Shown one piece after another: positions 1 to 10,000 of a stretch of 64,000 nucleotides of DNA. This DNA is from Pteria penguin (Eukaryota; Mollusca; Bivalvia; Pterioida; Pteriidae), in the NCBI GenBank assembly GCA_035048485.1, contig CM068584.1, positions 61,355,458-61,419,457 on the forward strand. Reading direction: 5' to 3'. Both the position numbers and the translations under genes were made by a program. The notes under the pieces were generated by a model. The model was not told the DNA's origin. It worked only from the letters and a program-made list of their open reading frames with translations, and did no database searches. Each line of letters starts with the position of its first letter. Positions within the stretch are counted from its first letter, which is position 1.

Positions 1-299
1 TTAATTCATTCATATGTATTTTATTTATTACAAAAATAGTGGGTTGTATTATAGTTACGATACCGATTTAGAACGGCCATTTAAGCTACCAAACGTCACT
101 TAATTCGTGTGGTTAACAGGTCTGGGTTCGCCCACCTTCCCATTCAATATAAAAGCTGCACAGCCGAAGGACACACATTTTTAAATATAAAAATATTATT
201 TATATTTTATTTAGATATATATTAATATTATATATATCCCATTTATAATGGGATGTTTAGAAAGAAATGCATTAATCCGGAAGTATAAATAAAAGGTTA

Positions 300-880
300 G
301 TAGGAGGTCTCAAACTATGATAAAATTAAGGAATATGTATAGTACAAGATACCTCTCAACCGCAAGAATATGTGGTTTCCGCTTGACATTGACCTTGCAT
401 GTCACGAAACTGTGTCTGAGTTCACGTGAGTCATCTGTGATAAACCTAAGAACGCATAACTTATGATGTTGATACTACAGATGAAGCAAGGGCGAATCGT
501 AAGGTTTCAACCCCTTTAAAGAAAAAATTTAAGAAAACGTCATCGTTTGTCTAGTTTGAAGGTGATATTGCCTTCTCTGCTTCTCAATAAAAGCAAATAT
601 TCCATTAAACATAACAAAAGGTGAATTCCCTTTCCTACCATGCCACTTCCGAAAATCCCTAGAACTCTGCTTTGATACTGTGATTTCTATTACATTATCT
701 TATGAGACATGTATTAATACACACGAAGATGGAAAATAAGTCTAAACTAGCCATGAACTTGGTGAACTGTTACTTTGCAACAGGCTTTGCTAAAACATGA
801 AAATAACTAGATCTTTTCAAATAGACAAATACCCCCCGCAGCACCAAAATTTAACATAGGGCATAGACCAAGCACAAAAG
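300..880. other. Intergenic part of duplication unit A, no gene seen
   Basis: AT-rich sequence with no ORF of note. It is paralogous to about 31440-31900. No coding or RNA feature is supported. Confidence 0.5.
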
Positions 881-1895
881 TAATGGTCTTGCCACAAGGA
901 ATACACATGTATAGTATGAGGGTCCCATCTCTTTTCTTTCAAAAGTTATGGCTAAGGTTAAAGTTTTTAAAAAATAAGTCAAATGTCAAGGACAAGGTCA
1001 AAAATTTTGGTACCCAAAGAAAGGTCTTGCCACAAGGAATATACATTACAGTATGAATACCCAATCTATTTTGGTTCAAAATTAATGGCGAAGGTTAAAG
1101 TTTTTAAAAAAGTAAGTCATATGTCAAGGCCAAGGTCACAGGGTGAAAAAGTTTGGTACCAAAATAAAGGACTTGCCATAGGGAATATACATGTGTAGTA
1201 TGAATACCCAGTCCCTTTTGGTTCAAAAGTTATGGCTAAGGTTAAAGTTTTTAAAAAGCAAGTCAAATAATAAGGCAAAGGTCACAAGGTCGAAAATTTG
1301 GGTACCAAAAGAAACGTCTTGCCACAAGGAATATACATGTGTAATATGAATACCCAGTCTTTTTGGTTAAAAAAGTTATAGCTAAGGTCACAGTTTTTAA
1401 AAAGTAAGTAAAATGTCGAGGCCAAGGTCACAAGGTAAAACATTTTGGTACCAAAGGAAAGGTCTTGTCATAGGGAATATACATGTGTAGTATGAATACC
1501 CAGTCTCTTTTGGTTCAAAAGTTATGGCTAAGGTTAAAGTTTTTAAAAGTAGGTCAAATGTCAAGGACAAGGTCACAAGGTAAAAATTTTTGGTACCAAA
1601 AGAAAGGCCTTGCAACAAGGAATATACATGTGTAGTATGAATACCCAGTCTTTTTGGTTCAAAAGTTATAGCTAAGATTAAAGTTTTTAAAAAGTAAGTC
1701 AAATGTCGAGACCAAGGTCACAGGGTAAAACATTTTGGTACCAAAACAAAGGTCTTGCCACAACGAATATATATGTGTAGTAGGAATACCCAGTCTCTTT
1801 TGGTTCAAAAGTTATGGTCAAGATTAAAGTTTTCTTGACACACAGACGGACAAGGTGATTCCTATATACCCTTAAACTTCGTTTGCGGGGGTATA
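880..1895 (+). repeat. Pearl-like tandem array, ~146-bp monomers
   Basis: Seven monomers start with ggtcttgccacaagga-type sequence at about 885, 1023, 1169, 1315, 1461, 1605 and 1751, so the spacing is 138-146 bp. Each monomer carries attatggctaaggttaaag and a caaggtcaca block. The array ends with cacagacggacaaggtgatt and a cgtttgcgggggtataag tail, which looks like a defined 3' terminus. This build, a tandem core plus a fixed 3' tail, matches bivalve pearl elements (a known non-autonomous family, probably Helitron-related). ORFs inside the array are by-products of the repetition. Confidence 0.75.
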
Positions 1896-2239
1896 AGAAT
1901 GCATAATAATATATGTACTTCATTAAATATAAAAAGGAGGGAGGTGTACAAGACGGAATATATCATTCTGAGTGCAACTATCAAACTGGCCGTATTGCTA
2001 CAATGATTTCCTTCAAATAATGGTGCAGCAAAGGGACTTTACTCTCTCTGATTAAGAGCACTGACGGAGATCCTCTTTTATCTTTTGGATTTAACTCCAT
2101 TTTGGTGAAAAATGTTAAGTTGAGTCCCTTTATCTATGATGGAGATATCTTCAGGTAATAATAAATATAAATAAATCCATACATGTGTCCATCTACTACA
2201 CCATATTTTAAAGATTCTCAAGAAGAAAAATTAAGTTGC

Positions 2240-2545
2240 AACTCCCCTTTAAATTCCCAATGCATACTAAACGTGTGTCTTTTATAATTCAGACGTAATG
2301 GACAAGGCAAAATTTATTTTTGACATTAAGGTCAAGCTCGCAAGGTCATTTACTTTGGTGTCATTTTAAAGGATTTCATTAGTAGGGTACACCTTTCAAA
2401 TTGTCTTTGTGTCTTATGTTAAATAAAATGTGGGCAAGGTTAACTTCAGCTAATTTATCTGGTTCACGGTCAAGGTGACAAGGGCATTGACTTCAAGGTC
2501 ATTTGTTGATAAGGCTTTATAGGTGAAATACACACGCCATACATG
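2240..2545 (+). repeat. Dispersed repeat, forward copy
   Basis: This segment (gtaatggacaaggcaaaatt to ataaggctttataggtgaaa) reappears in reverse complement at about 9725-10005. Shared signatures are ttattttTGACATTA, tagTAGGGTACACCT and the terminal TATAGGTGAA. It is non-coding, rich in caaggtca half-sites, and probably a transposon fragment. Confidence 0.65.
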
Positions 2546-3907
2546 GCGTCTTCTACCTTTATAGTTCAATATCTCAGACTAATACTTGAATGATAAGGCA
2601 AAGGTACTATACATGGATCCCCAACACTACGTAATTCGATGGGGAGGGGGGGGGGGCTACAAAGAAAATACCATACACAAATTCTTGTAATGTATAGACA
2701 CTAAATATTTCAAGCATTTTCTTAAAAGGAAAATGTTTTACGATGTTGTTAATGAAGTAATTATTATACCTATCACATATGTACATTTGGGCATAGAGAG
2801 AGAAGGAAGGGGGGGGGTGTAATTCAACTCTAAATAACTAAGCAAACTTAGGTTAAATTTTCTTTAAACTGATATAGAAGAAAGCTGTCATATTGGAAAA
2901 AAAATATTCACAGTTCTTGTTCAGAAACTAAACGATAGAATTGTTTTTTTTTTACAGATGGACAGAGAAAAACCTTATGAGCGACTCAGAAATGGGTAAA
3001 TTTTACTACATCAATCAGGGAATAAGTTCATTTTAAAAGGACTAAGCAAAGAATAAATATGATGAAACATTTTAATTATTGTGTTGTTGTGAAAACATCA
3101 CCCATGAATCAATTCAGTCCAAACTGTGCCATAATATGTATCTATATAAAGGCTAACTACTGTGCGATTTTCAGTGAATTTGATCGATAGGAAACTTTTG
3201 GATACTCCGAGGCTACTGCCTTAAATGTAGCAAAGAAATTGACGCGTTCGGTGAAAAGACAGAGAAAAACTGTATTTCTAATATTCCTGGCAAACCTGAG
3301 CCTTTATTTTTGCCTAATTTAGAGTTATCTCTCTTGTCATCAACTGCATTTAAATAGAAGAAATCTATAGTACAGAGATATAAAGTTTTGCGTACCGGGT
3401 ATGTCCTTAACGTAATTGATTGATCCTTTCATTAAACGTAACAACCATTAAATACGTCAAAAATGACAATATCTGTGCAAAAACGAGTCTACATTTTGAA
3501 CATGCATGAATATGTGTTCCTCTTGCAATTTTGATTTACTAAGTTGGCCAAGACAAATATATGAAACTATGACTCATCTTTCTTTCAATTCCCAGCTAGG
3601 CATACCCAGGTAAATTATTTAGTGTGTTTCTTCAAGGCAAAACATCTTCCTCACCCACCCACACTCCTTTTGGCATTTTGACTGTATAAAAGTAAAAACT
3701 CCAATCTACCAGCAAAACAAGCACTCTGTCCACCATTTCATAGGAGAACATAAATGATCAGCATGTGTCTTTCCTGACTTTTCATCAGTGACAATCAGAG
3801 TTCTCTAAAAACTCTGTTCTATTATTATGACAGTTGTGAAATTGTGAAAAGTTTATTCTATTAAAAGTTGGTATGCACAATGTATTTCTAATATTATGTA
3901 CATTATA

Positions 3908-4172
3908 GAAATCCGGCATGGCCTAGTGATATCGCGCTGGACTCCTGATCGGGAGGCTGGGGTTTGAGTCCCGCTCTCGTCATGTCGTTGTCCTGTCTTT
4001 CGGATGAGACGGTAAAAACCGAGGCCTCGTGTCGTGGTATGCATGGCACGTTATTGATCCCTCACTGCTTCGGGTGGGTCCGTTGCAAGGATCAAAATTC
4101 GTATGCCCCGCACCATATACGTGAAATATTCGTGGTCTGACGTTAAACAAAAATCAATCAATCATTATATTA
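3908..4172 (+). mobile_element. tRNA-derived SINE
   Basis: A tRNA-like head has a box A-like segment (atggcctagtgatatcgcgc) and a box B-like segment (ggtttgagtcccg) about 35 nt apart. It is followed by a body with cacgttattgatccctcact and tgacgttaaacaaa, and ends in an (AATC)n tail. This head-body-tail order is the signature of a polymerase III SINE copied by a LINE partner. It interrupts the paralogous alignment with unit B. A degraded relative at 15.2 kb shares the atgatccctcactgcttc body block. Confidence 0.75.
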
Positions 4173-5859
4173 TAAATATTTGATGTCATATTAAAATTAC
4201 ATTTCGCGATGAAGTAAATAGAAGTTACCTTTCAATTTAAGTTATGGAGGATGAATTGTATTATTAGTATCTTTGAAATAAGATATTGCATATTCAAGAA
4301 AAATAATGACAATTATAAGTTCAGCTTATAAACCCTTTTTTACGCCAGAATTCAGCATTTTGAAAAAAAAACAAATTCAATGTTTACAGGCTTTTTATTT
4401 GTCCTTCATATTTAACTACGGATGCTTTTACTTTGAGAATATGTTGTCTATGTGTGAGGAAAGTTAGTCACCCTTTTTTATCTTCTAATCCGTCTTTCCG
4501 TCTGATTATTTTCATTTTATCAGTAATAAATATAGAACATATATACCCTTTGATTTAGTACACCATATGTGCATTTCGACAACTTATGTCTCTTCAGTGA
4601 TGCTCGTGGCCAAATGATTGGAATTCCCAAAATATATAAATATTTGAAGAGCAGCATTGAAACCAAAATGACCGAAAAGTGTACCAAAGAATCTATCTAA
4701 TGCATGAGGGAGATACTCCTTAGTTTAAGAGTGATTTACTTAATTTGATGACTGAAAATTTCTACATCTTGTTCTTTGGTAATTGATGATTTGGCAATCA
4801 AACATTTAAAAAGAAAGGCAGTACATCGTTCAGGTAGTGAAATAACTAGATGATGTTGAAGTATTCCTAAAAAATCTCCTGAGATTTACGCTGAATGGTA
4901 TCTAATAAGATAAGACACATATCTATTTATTTTAATATTGTGTATACTTGAGAAATCATTTTACTACTGATGTTAACTGTACATTTACGTCTAGAGGCAT
5001 TTAAACACACAAGTAATCACCGCTATTTGCAACCCGCCGTAGCCTAGGGTTCATACTGTCACCGATAAGAATTCAGATTGCAGAAAGATATTTTACACAT
5101 GATTAATGATATATCAAAATCAAAAAAACCAAATGTATAAGATAATAAGAGGAAATTATTTTTACTGGATAGTGAAGTTTTGTTCTAGATATTGAATAAT
5201 ATAAATGATTCATTTGGTGGTACCGTTCATAATCTTTACACTGTGTAACCTCTGTAATTCTAAGTAATTCTTCGTTTTCATGCATAACCCAGTATCTAGT
5301 AACAACGGAAAACTTGCGTTGAGTCGGTGTTTGTTTCCATACTCCTCTTTGGTTTTGGACAATAGATTTTCTAAGTTATGTAGTTACATACATGTATTTT
5401 TGCAACTGCACGAAAATACCCCGAAAATGAACCTTAAATACCACAGAGAGAGAGACAGACAGACAGACAGAGAGAGAAGTGAACATGATTCTCCAGAAGT
5501 ATGGATAGTAATATCAAATCCAGTATTCCATGTGATGCATGTTTTGTCACATATAAGCGATTTGAATACTTTAGAATTGAATGTTTTTAGGCAAATGCAG
5601 ATTTATTTCCTTCTCATCAAGGATGTGATAGTAACATCTATCACAAATTATATTTCAGTACAGCCTTATTAATATTAGAAATCACGATTTGAAGGAAGTA
5701 TTTCATTTATAGATATTATACTATGTTTAACTTTGTTGTGTAGCTTAGGATGAAATAAGTGAAATACAAAAATGCGTTCAGAGTTTGTGAATTGGCTTTG
5801 GAAAGATATTCGATTTCCAAAACAAATCATCACGATGAAGGAATTTTAACATTAGAAAC
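4172..5859. other. Upstream region of gene A
   Basis: Non-coding DNA paralogous to about 36230-37566. It contains a CTCTTCAGTGATGCTCG-family repeat at 4560-4780 and a short GA/CA microsatellite near 5442-5477. Short ORFs here have no recognisable product. The promoter of gene A should lie here, but I cannot point to a TATA box with confidence. Confidence 0.45.
4560..4780 (+). repeat. Dispersed repeat, CTCTTCAGTGATGCTCG family
   Basis: The block tgtctcttcagtgatgctcg, followed by a ~180-bp body (tttgaagagca, aaccaaaatgaccgaaaagt, gatgactgaaaattt), recurs at about 46130-46330. Partial copies lie at 46440-46500, 39540-39790 and 8835-9060. The copies diverge strongly. No ORF or terminal repeats are visible. 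Confidence 0.6.
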
Positions 5860-6094
5860 ATGCATTTCTATTTATATGGATGTTCGGCATTGTTCTTTGT
5901 TCTACATGTAACTGCTGAAATTATCAGTGGACTGACTAATATATCATCATGTCCATCAGAGTTAAAGATGTGGCGTCAAAAGGAATCGTTGAAGTCGTGC
6001 GATGAAGAAAAAGGATTTCTTTACCATTGTATGAAATCATCATGGGGAACTTTCGTTGAATTCTGTATGATTCCTTTGTCTATCAATTTTTATG
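5860..6094 (+). CDS. Gene A exon 1 (signal peptide and first Cys-rich block)
   Basis: The ATG opens a hydrophobic leader ([17 protein letters not shown]) followed by four Cys. The donor is TATG|GTAAGA and the exon ends in phase 1. The start is chosen because the identical arrangement, of the same 235-nt length, is conserved in gene B. Confidence 0.78.
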
Positions 6095-6423
6095 GTAAGA
6101 ATTTCTTGTGTGAAAGGTGAAATACAAGTAGAAATTGGACGAACATCGCAAAGCTCATCTGCAAAGAAACACATTTTCAAAGATATAATTATTGCCTTTT
6201 GAATTTGATTTGAAACTTTGAAACTTGCCATAGGTCAACCATTTATTTATTTGTTTGCCTATTTTTATCTATTATAAAAGAAACTTCAGAGAGCGAAAGG
6301 GACCGAGAGACGCAAAGGAATATATAGACAAATGTATCAAATTCTACACCCAAAGCTACTCTTACGATGCTTTTGTTTTTTGTTCGGTTTTTTGGGGGTA
6401 ATTTTATTTTGTGTTTTTTTTTT

Positions 6424-6455
<32 letters not shown>

Positions 6456-7013
6456 TGTTTTCTGGATATTTAATTTTTTTTCAATTGACCAAGGTTAAAT
6501 GCCTGTTAGTAATTAAACTAAATCAATAAACACCGGGTAAAATATCATTTGTTCTTTTTATTCTTGAAAACACAATCGTTAAGTGTTTATTCATTTTTAT
6601 TCTTGTATATTTATTCGATTCTTCTTGTGTTCCGCCAAGCCGAAATCTATCTTTTTTCAAAATTAAAATTCCTGCCAATCCTATTTTAAACTTGTATGTA
6701 TAATATGTCATTCCCTTACAATGTATCTTCTTGTGGTAGCTATATATACATGTACATATAATTCGACCATACAATAGTATCAAATTAGAGACATAGAGAG
6801 AACTTTCCTATAAAATCACTTAGATGAAATAATTAACAAGAAAAGATGTGTTCCTTACAGCGAAAAGAAAACAATTTGAAGATTGTATGTAGGTGGGAAA
6901 ACCTAAGTTGAATAATAAAGCAAACGTAGAGATGGAATATTATATATTCTTCAATGAAAATTGAGTGCAAAAACAAAAAAAAAAACAAAAAAAAAAAACA
7001 AAAAACGAAAAAA

Positions 7014-7049
<36 letters not shown>

Positions 7050-10000
7050 AAAAAAAAACAAAAAAAAAAAAAAAAAAAAAACCAAACAAACAAACAAACG
7101 ACACGACCTCTTTTTTTCTTTCAGACTCGTCCTTTTCGTCTTTATTAAACGAATGGACTATCATAATTATACATGTTTTTATCATTAGAAGTTACAGATT
7201 GGGAGAGGATGTTTTAGTGGCCAATCATCATTGAACAAATTATTTAGCAAAGTACGTAATTTAAGTATTCAGTAAAACATAGAATTTGTACGAAAATGAT
7301 TTCTTATTTTTGGCCTTTATCCCCGTCCAAAAATCATAAATCAGCCGCATCTTTCTGTTCGAATATATACATATATGTCAATTTTTAATCTCTCTCTCTT
7401 TATCTCTTACAATTACAAACAACCAATTTTTCACAAGATCGGAAGATTCAAGAATAGAACCGTTTTCACAAAGGGTGTATATTAACAATTGCAGTATGGT
7501 GTTTTATTCATTAATTTACTTTTATTTGTTACATTTTTTTCAAGATGGATGCCCACAAATACACATAAAAGACGATTATCTCATCCAGTATGTAAAGTGC
7601 TCAATTAGCTTAAAGTGTCCAAATGAGGATGATCCCACCTACCCATCTTACGAACTTTACAGATGTGAGTTGTTTGTTTATATCATATCATTCAATCTAT
7701 GAATCCATGATGCTATTCACGTGTCTTGTTTGTAGTACTTTTTATGTATTTATTTATATTATCAAATATATTTTATTTCTTTCCCTGTAAGCATACATTT
7801 TTCTCATACTTGTAGATGATGGCTGTTACAAAGGAGATACAAATGAGACCTATAATAGTAAAGAAAGGTAAGTAGCAGCATATTTCATTATGTATGATAC
7901 ACTACGGACCAGTTCAACAGTCCTACAACCACGAAACTAACGAGTTTGCAAAATGGAAAAGGAAACAGCATTCCACTTAGGAGCGTAGTTGAATTCCCGA
8001 TGTTGTAGGCGCGGTTACTTATAGATAGCACTTAATCACGTGATAAAATTATATACAATCAAAATTAAGAATACGATGCAAGTGAGATGCCTTTTACCTA
8101 ATGCAATTTAATTAACACAAACGTTTATTTTGCGCAAAACATATCAACTCAGTTCTTTATATAATATGCAGTGATATGAAAAAAACCCGTATACTCATCA
8201 GTCATGGAACAGAATACTACGTTAAACAGAGAATGAGCGAGATAAAAACTTAAGGACACGAAAAAATGCATTCAACAATAAGTTATAAATGTGGTGTGTG
8301 TTCACGGTAGAAATTGTAGTTTTTATCGCTATTCCGCTTACCTCAGATCTAGTTGCACAGCTAACATAGGGCCATTAAACATATAGTTAGAATCATATGT
8401 GCGTTTGCGTTTAAATTCTTTATAATGCAATACCTTTTGCAGCAGTTAAACCTAAAGAGTAGCGATATCCATTTAAATAATCATGTAGACGTGTTTGGGA
8501 AAATATATTAATAATAATTTCGAAAATTAATATAGAAGCCTGTCAAGGAAATTATTTGATGTTGTTAACAAAATATTTCAGACGTTCTACAATGACATAT
8601 TGTTCTACAACATCAACGAAGATGATTGTAAACTACACTTCAAGAAATGATATCAGAACAGAGGAAGCACGCGGTAATATACATCATGTTCATTTAATAT
8701 GACAATAGGAATGTGAACTTTTGGCAATTTAACGTATAAGCAAGCATCTTTAATATGAAGTAATTTAGTAAATATAAGAAAGTATAGTATATATGTGTAT
8801 TTCTTTGTTCACCATAGTAGAATTTTATCAATATTTGTCGCTCCAGTGATTTTCAAGGCCGAAAATATGAATAGTTGAAGAGTAAACTATTTACCAATAT
8901 TAAGGGCCGAAGAATCTACTGGCAATGCTCTGTATGGAGGAGATAGTTTAGAATTTGTGAATATTTTAAACAGCATATACACAAATCAATAATAATTGGA
9001 TTTATGATATCCTCTGCGACTGTTTCCACCAGCTGCGATATCCATCAACTAGTATTGATAATGAATAGATGAAGCTATACATGTTTATTCAGTTAATTAT
9101 TATACCGTATGAGTTTAAACAAGTTAAGATCAAAGAAGATGAAAAAGTCAACATGTCGCAAATTTTACCGTGTGCGTCAAATTAACACATCTGAAATCAT
9201 TACCTAATGTCTTGACTTAATGAATTTTGTTAAGTTTTCATATTAGTATATTATTAACCTATTTAATCGATTATGGCAACTAAACTATGAGACATACAGG
9301 CTCCAATGGTATTGATGAAAAGACGGAGGCAGCAGAAGGTGACAATAATGTGTAGGTGTATCATATGACATTGTTCTTGTTGGTTTGTTTGCATTTATTT
9401 ATTTCTTTTTCTTTTTTTTTTTCTCCTTTCGTTTTATGCTCAGTATGTATCTTAAGATAGCCTGAAGGTATCTAAAATATTCCTATCTACCAATTTCACG
9501 GAAAATCGCACAGTAGTTAGCCTTTATATAGATGCATGGGTTATGTTTAGACAACATCAAAAAATAAGGCATTTTCAGCCCATTCTAGCATACTTTGGGT
9601 TGATTTCAACATCTTTCAAATCCTCATGGAAACTGATAACACTGGGTTAGATCAATATATAAAAACTCTCAATGCTTTTTACGGATATGAAGGATGTAGT
9701 AAAAATGACAAATTTCTGAGTTCTTCACCTATAAAGCCCTTTCACCAAATGATCTTGAAGTCACCTTGACCTTGGACCATATGCTAGAATTAGCTGAATT
9801 TTACTTTGTCCGCATTTTATCAAACATAAGAGACAGAGACTTCAATCTGACAGGTGTACCCTACTAATGAAACCCTCTCCAATGACACCAAAGTCAATGA
9901 CCTTGTGACCTGGACCCTAATGTCAAAAATAAATTTTGCCTTGACCATTGCTATTGAATTATAAAAGACACGTTCGGTATGCATTGGGGATTTAAAGGGG

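Noticed and set aside
1397..1923. Minus-strand ORFs of 101 and 74 codons
   Set aside because: They are internal to the 146-bp tandem array and repeat their own peptide.
3853..4044. A genuine tRNA gene at the box A/box B sequences
   Set aside because: The tRNA-like head is fused to a SINE body with an (AATC)n tail, and the cloverleaf is not complete.
6332..6529. 65-codon Phe-rich ORF
   Set aside because: It spans a poly-T run inside gene A intron 1.
6954..7234. Three overlapping Lys-rich ORFs and the Phe-rich ORFs on the opposite strand
   Set aside because: They are translations of an A-rich tract with no other sequence information.
7475..7702. 75-codon ORF taken as a gene by itself
   Set aside because: Its right half is gene A exon 2 in the spliced frame; the left half is intron.
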